From Streptomyces sp. NBC_01016 (GTDB taxonomy: Bacteria > Actinomycetota > Actinomycetes > Streptomycetales > Streptomycetaceae): a stretch of DNA of 64,000 nt. Position numbers and translations under genes: made by a program. This document shows, in pieces, positions 1 through 8,547 of this stretch. Within the stretch, counting starts at the first letter, position 1. Every line of letters starts with the position of its first letter. The notes below the pieces were generated by a model that saw nothing but the letters and a program-made list of their open reading frames with translations, was not told where the DNA came from and did not search any database. Where the stretch lies: assembly GCF_026341035.1 (NCBI RefSeq), contig NZ_JAPEOQ010000001.1, positions 310,001-374,000 of the forward strand, read 5' to 3'.

Positions 1-16
1 TGAGGGGGACCTGTAC

Positions 17-1282
17 GTGACCGACTCCGCTGCCACGCCCCCGGACCCCGGGCCGGCCCACGGCTCCTCGCCCACCGGCGCGGGGCGCGCGCGGCGGCGC
101 GGGAGATGGCTGCGGTACTCGGCGATCTGCGCGGCCTTCCTGGTGCTCGTCGCCGGCGGCGTCGGCTGGATCGCGTACGACAGGCTCAACGGGAACATCA
201 CCGAGGACACGGACACCGCCGCCGAGCTCGCGCGCTACGAGAAGGAACGGCCCACCGTGCTGGCCGAGGGCGCGCAGAACCTGCTGCTCATCGGCTCCGA
301 CTCGCGGGCGGGCAAGAACGGGAAGTACGGCCGCAACGACGGCACCCAGCGCTCCGACACCACGATCCTGTTGCACGTCGCGGCGGACCGGAAGAGCGCG
401 ACGGCCGTCTCGTTCCCGCGCGATCTGATGACCGAGGTGCCGACCTGCCGGCAGCGGGACGGCTCCCGGCACGACGAGATGTTCGCGATGTTCAACTACG
501 CCTTCGAGGTGGGCGGTTCGGCCTGCACGATCCGTACGGTCGAGAAGATGACGGGAGTCCGGGTCGACCACCACATGGTCGTGGACTTCGACGGGTTCAA
601 GGACATGGTGAACGCCGTCGGCGGCGTCACGGTGTGCCTGGACCGGCCGATCGACGACGACGACGCGCATGTGCGGCTGGCCGCGGGCACCCACCATCTG
701 AACGGCGAGCAGGCCCTGGGCTACGTACGCGCCCGCAAGAGCCTCGGCAACGGCAGCGACACCGACCGGATGGACCGTCAGCAGCGGTTCCTCGGCGCGC
801 TCGTCGCGAAGGTGCAGAGCAACGGCGTGCTGCTGAACCCGACCCGGCTCTACCCCGTGCTCAACGCCGCCACTTCCTCGCTGACCACCGACCCCGGACT
901 CGCCAGCCTGCGCGGCCTCTACGACCTGGTGCGCGGCATGCGCGGCATTCCCGCCGATCGCGTCCGGTTCCTGACGGTGCCCCGCGAGTCGTACGAGTAC
1001 AACGCCAATCGGGACCAGCTCGTGCAGCCCGCGGCCGAGCGGTTGTTCACGCAGCTGCGCAAGGACACGCCCGTGAAGGTGGCCGAACAGTCGTCCCCGG
1101 CCGAGGAGTACGGCGCTCAGGACGAATACGGCACAGACGGCGAATCAGGCGGATACTCCGACGGATACGACGGATACGACGAGTACGACGAATACGGCAG
1201 CTACGGCAGCGTCGGGAAACCCGGCGCCTCTGCCGCCCCCACCTTTCGTGGCAACACGGCCGGACAGGCCTCCTGCGGCTGA
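17..1282 (+). CDS. LCP family cell-wall glycopolymer ligase, Tyr-rich tail
   Basis: LytR-CpsA-Psr family, 421 aa. The family transfers lipid-linked anionic glycopolymers onto peptidoglycan outside the membrane. An Arg-rich cytoplasmic start is followed by one membrane segment (about 33-54) and the extracellular LCP domain from about 88. Visible motifs are NLLLIGSDSR, SFPRDL with the conserved Arg-Asp, DHHMVVDFDGF and LNGEQALGYVRARK. There is no LytR_C domain. Instead the last 60 residues are acidic and rich in Tyr, Gly and Ser. GTG start, with GAGGGGG about 8 bases upstream. First of five LCP genes in 10 kb. Confidence 0.93.
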   Translation: MTDSAATPPDPGPAHGSSPTGAGRARRRGRWLRYSAICAAFLVLVAGGVGWIAYDRLNGNITEDTDTAAELARYEKERPTVLAEGAQNLLLIGSDSRAGKNGKYGRNDGTQRSDTTILLHVAADRKSATAVSFPRDLMTEVPTCRQRDGSRHDEMFAMFNYAFEVGGSACTIRTVEKMTGVRVDHHMVVDFDGFKDMVNAVGGVTVCLDRPIDDDDAHVRLAAGTHHLNGEQALGYVRARKSLGNGSDTDRMDRQQRFLGALVAKVQSNGVLLNPTRLYPVLNAATSSLTTDPGLASLRGLYDLVRGMRGIPADRVRFLTVPRESYEYNANRDQLVQPAAERLFTQLRKDTPVKVAEQSSPAEEYGAQDEYGTDGESGGYSDGYDGYDEYDEYGSYGSVGKPGASAAPTFRGNTAGQASCG

Positions 1283-1559
1283 GAACGGACGTCCGGACGG
1301 CGCCTCAACGGCCCCTGGGTAAAGCGGAAGTCATCAACCGACTCACAGGTTCAAAGATATGGTCCGTATTGCCCAGTTGTATGGGAGTGGAATTTGTCAC
1401 CGTCCTCGCTTGACGCTGAACTGGGCGGATAGTGTGAGCGATCCGGTGCACCCGGCCATGCTTGCGAGCCAGGTCGCGCACTACTGACCGACTTGACCGG
1501 GCGCCCGCTTTTAAGGGGGGTGGGGCGCCGCGTGGCCCCGACGGAGGACACAGACAACC

Positions 1560-3266
1560 GTGGACGCGCAAGGCCGTGGGCGGGCGGAGAACATCGACCC
1601 CGCAGATCAGTGGGTGCTCAACCCCCACACCGGTGACTACGAACTGCGACTGACCCCCTCCGCTGGGCAGTCGGCAGTGCCCAGCCCGCGCCGCGCCGCG
1701 CCGCGCGGTGGCGGTTCCCGCCGTGGCAATCCGCAGGGTGGCGGCGGTCGACGCGACGTTCCTCCGCAGCGCAGACGCCGTGAGGCGCCCGCGCAGGACC
1801 AGGGCTCCGGCCGGCGGCGTTCGCGGCCGAAGAAGAAGTCGAAGGCCAAGAAGGTCATGCTGTGGACGGCCGGCGGCATGGCCATGGTCGTCCTGGTGGG
1901 AGCCGGAGTCGGCTACTGGTACTGGGAGCACCTCAACGGCAACATCACGTCGCAGGACGTGGTCGGCGCCAAGAACGGCTTCGCCAAGGACGAGGCGATC
2001 AACGTCCTCGTCATGGGTACCGACAAGCGCACCGGCAAGGGCAACGAGGGCTACGGCGACAAGGGCAGCGTCGGCCACGCCGACACCAATGTGCTGCTGC
2101 ACGTCTCCAAGGACCGTACGAACGCGACCGCGTTGAGTATTCCGCGCGACCTCGTCGTGGATGTGCCGGACTGCGAGGTGAAGCAGAAGGACGGCTCGCT
2201 CAAGACCATCAAGGGCACGCCGAACGTCCGCTTCAACACCAGCCTCGGACAGGACGAACGCGACGCCGGCTGTGTCATGAAGACCGTCAAGGCGGTCACG
2301 GGCATCACCGTCGACCACTTCATGATGGCGGACTTCAACGCGGTGAAGACGCTGTCCAGCGCCGTCGGCGGCGTCCAGGTCTGCGTCGCCAAGGACGTCA
2401 ACGACCCGGACTCGCACCTCAAGCTGTCGGCGGGCACGCACAATCTCCAGGGCGAGCAGGCGCTGGCCTTCCTGCGCACCCGGCACAGCTTCGGCAACCA
2501 GGGCGACCTGGACCGGATCAAGGTGCAGCAGCAGTTCCTCGGTTCGCTCGCGCGCAAGATGAGTTCGAGCGACACGCTCACCAACCCGCGCAAGCTGACG
2601 AGCCTCGCGGAGGCGGCGACCAAGGCGCTCACCGTCGACAAGGGCATCGGCAGCCTGAGCAGCCTCAAGGACCTGGCCCTCGAGATCAGGAAGGTGCCGC
2701 CGAAGAACCTGTCGTTCACCACGGTTCCCGTGATCGACAACCCGGCGGAGCCGACTCCCGTGACCGTCGTCGTGAACCCGACGGCCGGGCCGCCGGTCTT
2801 CAACGCGATCAAGAACGACGTGTCCCTCACGGAGACGAAGAAGAAGCAGAAGGAGAAGCAGGACGCGAAGCTCAAGGGCTCCAAGTCCGCCGCCTCCGCG
2901 GTCCGCGTCAACATCTACAACGGCAGTGGCAAGACCGGCGCCGCTCAGGAAACTCTCACGGAACTGCAGAACAATGAGGGCGTACTGAAGTCGAGCCAGA
3001 TGGGCAACAAGCCGAATCAGGCGAAGACGAGCCTCGAGTACTCGCCGAACCAGGCGAGTCAGGCCCGGCGGCTCGCGGACATCATGGGCCTTCCGGCGTC
3101 CGCGCTGAAGGAGGGCCAGAGCGAGACCAACGATCAGGGGCTGCCGGCGATGAAGCTCATCCTCGGCGGCGACTTCAAGGGTGCGGGGACACCCGTCGAC
3201 GGAGCTTCGGCAAAGGCGCCGGAGGTCGACAAGACAACAGCGGACAAGGCTGTGTGCGCCAAGTGA
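1560..3266 (+). CDS. LCP family protein with LytR_C domain
   Basis: 568 aa. A long basic Arg/Lys/Gly-rich cytoplasmic region (1-98) precedes one transmembrane segment (about 99-121). The LCP domain begins near 147 (NVLVMGTDKR) and carries SIPRDL, VDHFMMADF and LQGEQALAFLRTRH. A Lys-rich linker leads to a LytR_C domain (VRVNIYNGSGKTG, about residue 445), then a short tail ending in Cys-Ala-Lys. GTG start preceded by ACGGAGGAC. It probably attaches teichoic, teichuronic or galactan polymers to peptidoglycan; the polymer cannot be told from sequence. Head-to-tail with the LCP genes on both sides. Confidence 0.93.
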   Translation: MDAQGRGRAENIDPADQWVLNPHTGDYELRLTPSAGQSAVPSPRRAAPRGGGSRRGNPQGGGGRRDVPPQRRRREAPAQDQGSGRRRSRPKKKSKAKKVMLWTAGGMAMVVLVGAGVGYWYWEHLNGNITSQDVVGAKNGFAKDEAINVLVMGTDKRTGKGNEGYGDKGSVGHADTNVLLHVSKDRTNATALSIPRDLVVDVPDCEVKQKDGSLKTIKGTPNVRFNTSLGQDERDAGCVMKTVKAVTGITVDHFMMADFNAVKTLSSAVGGVQVCVAKDVNDPDSHLKLSAGTHNLQGEQALAFLRTRHSFGNQGDLDRIKVQQQFLGSLARKMSSSDTLTNPRKLTSLAEAATKALTVDKGIGSLSSLKDLALEIRKVPPKNLSFTTVPVIDNPAEPTPVTVVVNPTAGPPVFNAIKNDVSLTETKKKQKEKQDAKLKGSKSAASAVRVNIYNGSGKTGAAQETLTELQNNEGVLKSSQMGNKPNQAKTSLEYSPNQASQARRLADIMGLPASALKEGQSETNDQGLPAMKLILGGDFKGAGTPVDGASAKAPEVDKTTADKAVCAK

Positions 3267-3352
3267 CCAACCTCGGCCGCCTGTTGACTGTCTAAGTAAG
3301 TGACAGAGGGCGGCCGAGCCGCTGTCACAGGGCGGGGAGGGCGGGGTAGGAC

Positions 3353-5029
3353 ATGGGGCGAGGCACTGTGCGTGGGGAGCGCACACGGCGGCCTGCCGGG
3401 CGGGGAGAACCACCGAAACAGGCGTCCGACCTGGGGTGGGACGACAGCCTGTACGAGGACGCACCGGGCAGTGACGACGCGGACAGCCGCGGTCGCACCA
3501 CCCGCAGCAGGCAGCGCGCGGCCGTCAGGCCGCGCCGCCGCAGACGACGAATACTGCGCTGGACCGCGAGCATCCTCGCGGTCCTGATCATCGGCACGGC
3601 GGGCGCCGGATACCTCTACTACCGCCATCTGAACGGAAATCTCGAGACGGGCAAGCTCAATCTCGGCGAGCACAAGGTGCCCGAACCGACGCCGAACGCG
3701 GCGGGTCAACGGCCGCTGAACATCCTGCTGATCGGCTCCGACAGCCGGAACACCAAGGAGAACCTGAAGCTCGGCGGGCACAAGCAGAGCGTCGGCTCCG
3801 CCCCGCTGGCCGACGTACAGATGCTGCTGCACCTGTCGGCCGACCGCAGCAACATGTCCGTGGTGAGCATGCCCCGCGACACCCTGACCCGGCTGCCCAA
3901 GTGCACCGACCCGAAGTCCGGCAAGGTGTACGAGGCGACGTTCTCCCGGCAGATGGTGAACTCCTCGCTGGCCCGCGGCGGCGCCGGCTGCACGGTCGCC
4001 ACCTGGGAGGAGATGACCGGCATCCACATCGACCACTACATGATGGTCGACTTCTCGGGTGTCGTGTCGATGGCGGACGCGATCGGCGGCGTACCGGTCT
4101 GCGTCAACGCCAATGTCTACTCCAGGAACAGTTCGGGCGAGGGCTCGGGCCTGAAGCTGCGAAAGGGCACGACGTCCGTCAAGGGCGAGCAGGCCCTGCA
4201 GTGGCTGCGGACCCGGCACGGCTTCGAGGACGGCAGCGACATCGCGCGCGCCAAGGCGCAGCACATGTACATGAGCTCGATGGTCCGCGAGCTGCGCAAG
4301 AACGCGACGTTCAGCCACCCGGCCAAGCTGCGCACGCTCGCCGAGGAGGCGACGAACGCGCTCGGCGTCGACGACGGCCTCGACACGGTCAAGAAGCTGT
4401 ACGACCTGAGCAACGAGCTGAAGCGGCCCGCGCCGAAGCGGATCACGATGACGACGATGCCGTTCGTGTACGAGGGTGCGCGCGTGGTGCCGAAGGAGAA
4501 GGACGCCGACTCGCTGTGGCGGCTGCTCCGTGACGACATCGCGCTCGACGGCAAGGACAAGGACGACAAGAAGAAGCCGAAGGACGAGACGTCCGACGAT
4601 CCGGCCGCGGCCGACGGCAAGATCGCGGTGCAGGTGCGCAACGGCACGCGGACGGCGACGACACCCGCGGCGCCCGGTCGGGCCGCGCAGGTGGCGCAGG
4701 CGCTCACCGCCGAGGGCTTCACGCAGGCGGTCCCGGACCAGGCGCAGTCCCTCGTCGAGGACAGAACAGTGATCCGCTATCCGTCGGACGACCTGGAGGG
4801 CGACGCCCAGGCGGTCGCCAAGTACCTCGGGATTCCGCTGAGTTCGGTCCAGGAGTCGACGGAGGTTTCCGGGGTGACGCTGATCGTGGGCGCCGACTGG
4901 AAGACGGGCACCGCCTACCCGAAGTCGACGGACGACGAGGACGCGAGCAAGGCACTGGACAAGGAGCAGACACAGAACGGCGCGGACGACTCGAAGTGCA
5001 TGGAGGTGGAGCAGGGCTACACCTGGTAG
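3353..5029 (+). CDS. LCP family protein with LytR_C domain
   Basis: 558 aa. Basic cytoplasmic N-terminus, transmembrane segment about 68-90, LCP domain from about 121 (NILLIGSDSR, SMPRDT, IDHYMMVDF, VKGEQALQWLRTRHG), a Lys/Asp-rich spacer, then a LytR_C domain near 425 (IAVQVRNGTRT). Starts 86 bp after the previous LCP gene stops, so co-transcription is likely. Closest in plan to its upstream neighbour, consistent with tandem duplication. Ends at a strong bidirectional hairpin shared with the convergent glycosyltransferase. Confidence 0.93.
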   Translation: MGRGTVRGERTRRPAGRGEPPKQASDLGWDDSLYEDAPGSDDADSRGRTTRSRQRAAVRPRRRRRRILRWTASILAVLIIGTAGAGYLYYRHLNGNLETGKLNLGEHKVPEPTPNAAGQRPLNILLIGSDSRNTKENLKLGGHKQSVGSAPLADVQMLLHLSADRSNMSVVSMPRDTLTRLPKCTDPKSGKVYEATFSRQMVNSSLARGGAGCTVATWEEMTGIHIDHYMMVDFSGVVSMADAIGGVPVCVNANVYSRNSSGEGSGLKLRKGTTSVKGEQALQWLRTRHGFEDGSDIARAKAQHMYMSSMVRELRKNATFSHPAKLRTLAEEATNALGVDDGLDTVKKLYDLSNELKRPAPKRITMTTMPFVYEGARVVPKEKDADSLWRLLRDDIALDGKDKDDKKKPKDETSDDPAAADGKIAVQVRNGTRTATTPAAPGRAAQVAQALTAEGFTQAVPDQAQSLVEDRTVIRYPSDDLEGDAQAVAKYLGIPLSSVQESTEVSGVTLIVGADWKTGTAYPKSTDDEDASKALDKEQTQNGADDSKCMEVEQGYTW

Positions 5030-5063
5030 CTCCCACGCTCCTACGAGACACGCTCCTACGAGA

Positions 5064-5096
5064 ACGGGGCGCGAGAGATGAACTCCCGCGCCCCGT
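5064..5096. terminator. Bidirectional hairpin terminator
   Basis: A perfect 10-bp stem (5064-5073 with 5087-5096, ACGGGGCGCG and its complement) encloses a 13-base loop between two convergent genes. Just before it a 14-bp direct repeat (5035-5048 and 5050-5063) is separated by one base. Confidence 0.75.
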
Positions 5097-5110
5097 AAGG
5101 AAGTTGACGG

Positions 5111-6157
5111 TCAGTTGACCGCGGGCTCCTGCGGCACGGCCGGGCGGCGCGACGCGATGACCTTCTTCGCGAGCGACTTCGGGCTGGTCAGGAAGCCCCA
5201 GCCCCACGTCATGTGCATCGTGGCGAGCGCGACGGGGATCTGGGCGCGCGCCTTCAGCGGCAGCCCCTTGCCCGCCGGGACCGAGCCCGCGACGATCGCC
5301 GCGAGGTAGCCGCCGGGGATCACGAAGCCCCACGGCGTGAGGGCGACGCCGACCACGACGCCCGCCGCGATCGCGCACACGGCGGTCGGCGGGGCGAGGT
5401 AGCGCAGGTTGATCGAACCGGAGTGGAAGCGGGCGACGACGTGCCGCCAACGGCCGTAGTTCCGGTACTGCTTGGCGAGTTCCCTGACACTCGGCCGGGG
5501 CCGGTAGGCGACCTTCAGGTCGGGCGAGAACCAGATGAGGCCGCCCGACTCACGGATCCGGAAGTTCAGCTCCCAGTCCTGGGCGCGGATGAACTCCTCG
5601 TTGTACCCGTCGAGCTTCTCGAGCACCTCGCGCCGGAAGACGCCCAGATAGACCGTCTCGGCCTGCTGCGCCTCGCCGCCCGTGTGGAACGCGGCGTTGC
5701 CGACGCCGATCTTCGACGTCATCGCGGCGGCGACGGCCTGCTCCCAGGCGTTGGTGCCCTGGGCGTGCATGATGCCGCCGACGTTCATCGCGCCGGTCTC
5801 ATCCATGAGGCGGACGGCGGTGGCGATGTAGCCGGGCGAGAGCGCGGCATGACCGTCGACGCGGACGACGACCGGGTGGCGGGAGGCCTTGATCGCGGCG
5901 TTCAGGGCGGCGGGGGTGCGGCCCGTCGGGTTCGGCACCGTGGACACCTTGGGGTGCTCGGCGACGAGCCGCGCGGCGACCTCGTCCGTACGGTCGGTGG
6001 AGGGGCCGAGAGCGAGCACGACCTCCATCTCGCCGTCGTACTCCTGCGTCAGGATCGCCTCGACGGCCTCCTTCAGATGCCGCTCCTCGTTGAGGATGGG
6101 CATGATCACGGAGACGGCCGGGAGCTGCCGGTCGGGATTCGTGTTCTGGGTGTCCAT
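5111..6157 (-). CDS. Family 2 glycosyltransferase, membrane-anchored
   Basis: 348 aa from the chosen ATG; an ATG 51 bp further upstream is possible but has no ribosome site. GT-A nucleotide-sugar fold at the N-terminus (VSVIMPILNEERHL, about 16-30), metal-binding-like VRVDGH, and AQDWELNFRIRESG as the acceptor/catalytic region. Two or more hydrophobic segments follow in the last 90 residues, so the enzyme likely acts at the inner membrane face on a lipid-linked acceptor. Its place inside an LCP cluster suggests it builds part of the glycopolymer those proteins attach. Substrate sugar unknown. Confidence 0.88.
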   Translation of the reverse strand: MDTQNTNPDRQLPAVSVIMPILNEERHLKEAVEAILTQEYDGEMEVVLALGPSTDRTDEVAARLVAEHPKVSTVPNPTGRTPAALNAAIKASRHPVVVRVDGHAALSPGYIATAVRLMDETGAMNVGGIMHAQGTNAWEQAVAAAMTSKIGVGNAAFHTGGEAQQAETVYLGVFRREVLEKLDGYNEEFIRAQDWELNFRIRESGGLIWFSPDLKVAYRPRPSVRELAKQYRNYGRWRHVVARFHSGSINLRYLAPPTAVCAIAAGVVVGVALTPWGFVIPGGYLAAIVAGSVPAGKGLPLKARAQIPVALATMHMTWGWGFLTSPKSLAKKVIASRRPAVPQEPAVN

Positions 6158-6332
6158 TTCGTCTTTCACGGCCGGGGGTCCGGGGGTTGCCCCCGGAAAG
6201 TGCAGCATCGCGGGTCACGTTACCGCTAATGGGGGACACGGGCGCGCGCCGCCGAGTCGCTGCCGTGGGCAGCAGATCGTATGGGCCTACTGTGCTCGCG
6301 TCCCACGCCCACTGCCGCGGAGGTGTCCCCCG

Positions 6333-7805
6333 GTGCCCACGCCGCCCCGCTCCCCCGACCGTCCGCAGCGGCCCTCCCGTCCCCGGGGGCAGGCCCGCAG
6401 GAACGGTCGTCCGCCCCTCAGGAAGAAGTCCAGGTGGGCCATGCGGGTGGCGACGGCGCTGTCGGTGACGGTGCTCACCGCGGCCGGCGTCGGGCACGCG
6501 CTCGTCACCGGCATCGACGCCGGGATCCACCGGATCGACCCCTTCAAGGACATGAAGAACCGGCCCGCGGCGGGCGACGGCATGAACGTGCTGCTCGTCG
6601 GCACCGACGGCCGCGACAAGATCACCGAAGAGGAGCGTCAGAAGTACAAGCTCGGCGGCGCGCCGTGCCACTGCACGGACACCGTGATGATCGTGCACAT
6701 CTCGGCGAACCACGAGCGCGCCTCCGTCGTCTCCCTCCCCCGCGACAGCTACGCGGAGATGCCGGCGCACACCGACATCAACAGCGGCGAGAAGCACCAC
6801 CAGCACCCCGTGAAGCTGAACGCGGCGTACGCGGAGGGCGGGCCGCAGCTGACGCTGCGCACGGTCGAGCACATGACGAAGGTGAAGCTCGACCACTATC
6901 TGGAGGTCGACTTCACCAGCTTCATGAAGACGGTCGACGAGCTCGGCGGCGTCGACATCTGCACGGACTCCCCGCTCAAGGACTCCTACACCGGGCTCGA
7001 TCTGGACACCGGCACGCACCGGTTGAACGGCGGGGAGGCCCTGCAGTACGTGCGGGCCCGGCACATGGACAGTGCGGGCGACCTCGGCCGGATGCAGCGC
7101 CAGCAGCGGTTCATGGCCGCGCTGATCTCGAAGGCGACGTCGTCGGGCGTGCTGCTCAATCCGGTCCGGTTCCGCGGTGTCGCCTCCACGCTGCTCCAGT
7201 CGGTCCGTGCCGACAAGGGATTCGGGTCGGACGAGATGGTGGACCTGGCGCGGGCGATGCGGAACTTCTCGCCGTCGTCCTCGGAGTTCACGACCGTGCC
7301 GATCGGGAACATGAGCTACCCCGTGCCGAACATCGGCTCCACCGTGAAGTGGGACGACAAGAAGTCCGCGGCGCTGTTCAAGGCGCTGCGCGAGGACAAG
7401 CCGCTCGCTCCGCACCTGCCGAAGGCGAAGAAGGCGGCCGTGGTCGACGTCTCACCGAAGGAGATCAGCGTCCAGGTCGAGAACGGGACGATGTCCTCCG
7501 GGCTCGGCAAGAAGGTCGACGCCGCGTTGAAGGGGACCGGGTTCCGGACGACCGGGGCGCCGGTCAACGCGGACGACCGCACCGCGAAGCGGACGACCGT
7601 GTTGTACGACCCCGGGTGGGACCGGTCGGCCAAGTCGTTGGCGGCGTCCCTGCCGGGGGCGGAGATGACGCCGGTGGACGGTCTTGGGTCGACGTTGAAG
7701 GTGGTCGCCGGGGCGGATTACAAGGGGGTGCGGGCGGTGCGGGCTCAGGATGCGGATCCGGGGGCGTTCGGGGCGGTTACCGGGGACCAGGTCGTGTGTG
7801 GTTGA
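6333..7805 (+). CDS. LCP family protein with LytR_C domain
   Basis: 490 aa. The GTG at 6333 is preferred because GGAGG lies 9 bases upstream; the frame stays open further 5' but that part is antisense to the divergent glycosyltransferase. Pro/Arg-rich cytoplasmic start, membrane segment about 36-57, LCP motifs NVLLVGTDGR, SLPRDS, LDHYLEVDF and LNGGEALQYVRARH, then a C-terminal LytR_C domain (ISVQVENGT). Same presumed peptidoglycan ligase role as its paralogues. Divergent from the glycosyltransferase, with a 175-bp intergenic region. Confidence 0.92.
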   Translation: MPTPPRSPDRPQRPSRPRGQARRNGRPPLRKKSRWAMRVATALSVTVLTAAGVGHALVTGIDAGIHRIDPFKDMKNRPAAGDGMNVLLVGTDGRDKITEEERQKYKLGGAPCHCTDTVMIVHISANHERASVVSLPRDSYAEMPAHTDINSGEKHHQHPVKLNAAYAEGGPQLTLRTVEHMTKVKLDHYLEVDFTSFMKTVDELGGVDICTDSPLKDSYTGLDLDTGTHRLNGGEALQYVRARHMDSAGDLGRMQRQQRFMAALISKATSSGVLLNPVRFRGVASTLLQSVRADKGFGSDEMVDLARAMRNFSPSSSEFTTVPIGNMSYPVPNIGSTVKWDDKKSAALFKALREDKPLAPHLPKAKKAAVVDVSPKEISVQVENGTMSSGLGKKVDAALKGTGFRTTGAPVNADDRTAKRTTVLYDPGWDRSAKSLAASLPGAEMTPVDGLGSTLKVVAGADYKGVRAVRAQDADPGAFGAVTGDQVVCG

Positions 7806-7835
7806 CCTCTTGTTGCGGTCGGCCGGGGTTGCGGT

Positions 7836-7915
7836 CGCGGGGCTCTGCCCCGGACCCCGCGGGCTCTCGTCCGAAGAGCGGGCTTGATTCGGCTCAATCG
7901 CCGGCGGGGCTTGAA
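7836..7915. repeat. GC-rich palindromic intergenic repeat, copy 1
   Basis: Module A (7836-7861) contains GGGGC-TCT-GCCCC followed by GGACCCCGCG. Module B (7893-7915) reads CTCAATCGCCGGCGGGGCTTG. It lies between two convergent genes and runs over the last codons of the thioesterase. Confidence 0.7.
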
Positions 7916-8439
7916 CTGCTCGCGCGCAGCTCCTTGATTGCGCGGCGCTTCGCCAAGCGGTGTTGGCGGCGGATCTGGGCCTCCTGGTAGCGGCGGCGGT
8001 CGCGGTCGGTCTCGGGTTCCACCGGGGGGACCGTGCGGGGCTTGCCGTCCGCGTCGACCGCCGCGAAGACCAGGTACGCCGAGCCGACCTGCTGCGCGGG
8101 CGTCGACTCGTTCCAGCGCTCGGCGAGCACCCGCACGCCCACCTCCATCGACGTGCGCCCCGTCCAGTTCACCTGCGCCTTCACGTGCACCAGGTCGCCC
8201 ACGCGCACGGGCTCCAGGAACGCCATCTCGTCCATGGAGGCCGTCACCGCAGGTCCGCCCGAGTGCCGGCCGGCCACGGCACCCGCCGCGTCGTCCACCA
8301 GTTTCATGATCACGCCACCGTGCACCGTGCCGAGGAGGTTGGTGTCGTTGTGCGTCATGATGTGCGACAACGTCGTGCGGGAAGCGGAAGTCGCCTTGCC
8401 CGGAATATCCGATTCCGTGCCGTGGGCCAGGTCTGTCAT
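7894..8439 (-). CDS. Acyl-CoA thioesterase, hot-dog fold
   Basis: 181 aa. Single hot-dog domain (about 20-140) with the cytosolic acyl-CoA hydrolase signature NDTNLLGTVHGGVIMKLVDDAAG, where the Asn, the HGG and the Asp are typical of the active site. It hydrolyses acyl-CoA to free acid and CoA; chain length cannot be predicted. The C-terminal 40 residues form a charged, Arg-rich tail absent from minimal family members, and the last few (SPAGD) are encoded by an intergenic repeat. ATG start; 108 bp separate it from the divergent LCP gene. Confidence 0.9.
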   Translation of the reverse strand: MTDLAHGTESDIPGKATSASRTTLSHIMTHNDTNLLGTVHGGVIMKLVDDAAGAVAGRHSGGPAVTASMDEMAFLEPVRVGDLVHVKAQVNWTGRTSMEVGVRVLAERWNESTPAQQVGSAYLVFAAVDADGKPRTVPPVEPETDRDRRRYQEAQIRRQHRLAKRRAIKELRASSSSPAGD

Positions 8440-8547
8440 GGCACCAACCTTATGCGCGTACCGAATGTGTTAGCTCTGCAACAGCACTGGTGCGATTTCT
8501 CTTCAGGGCTTGTGAGGCACACATTCGGGCACGGCACACTGAGCCCT

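Noticed and set aside
1305..3464. 719-codon open frame on the minus strand across the second LCP gene
   Set aside because: It is antisense to a gene with clear LCP domains. Its composition (Arg, Leu, Val, Gly) is what the opposite strand of GC-rich codons gives.
5213..6229. 338-codon plus-strand frame over the glycosyltransferase
   Set aside because: Antisense shadow of a gene with recognisable GT2 motifs; no ribosome site and no homology by eye.
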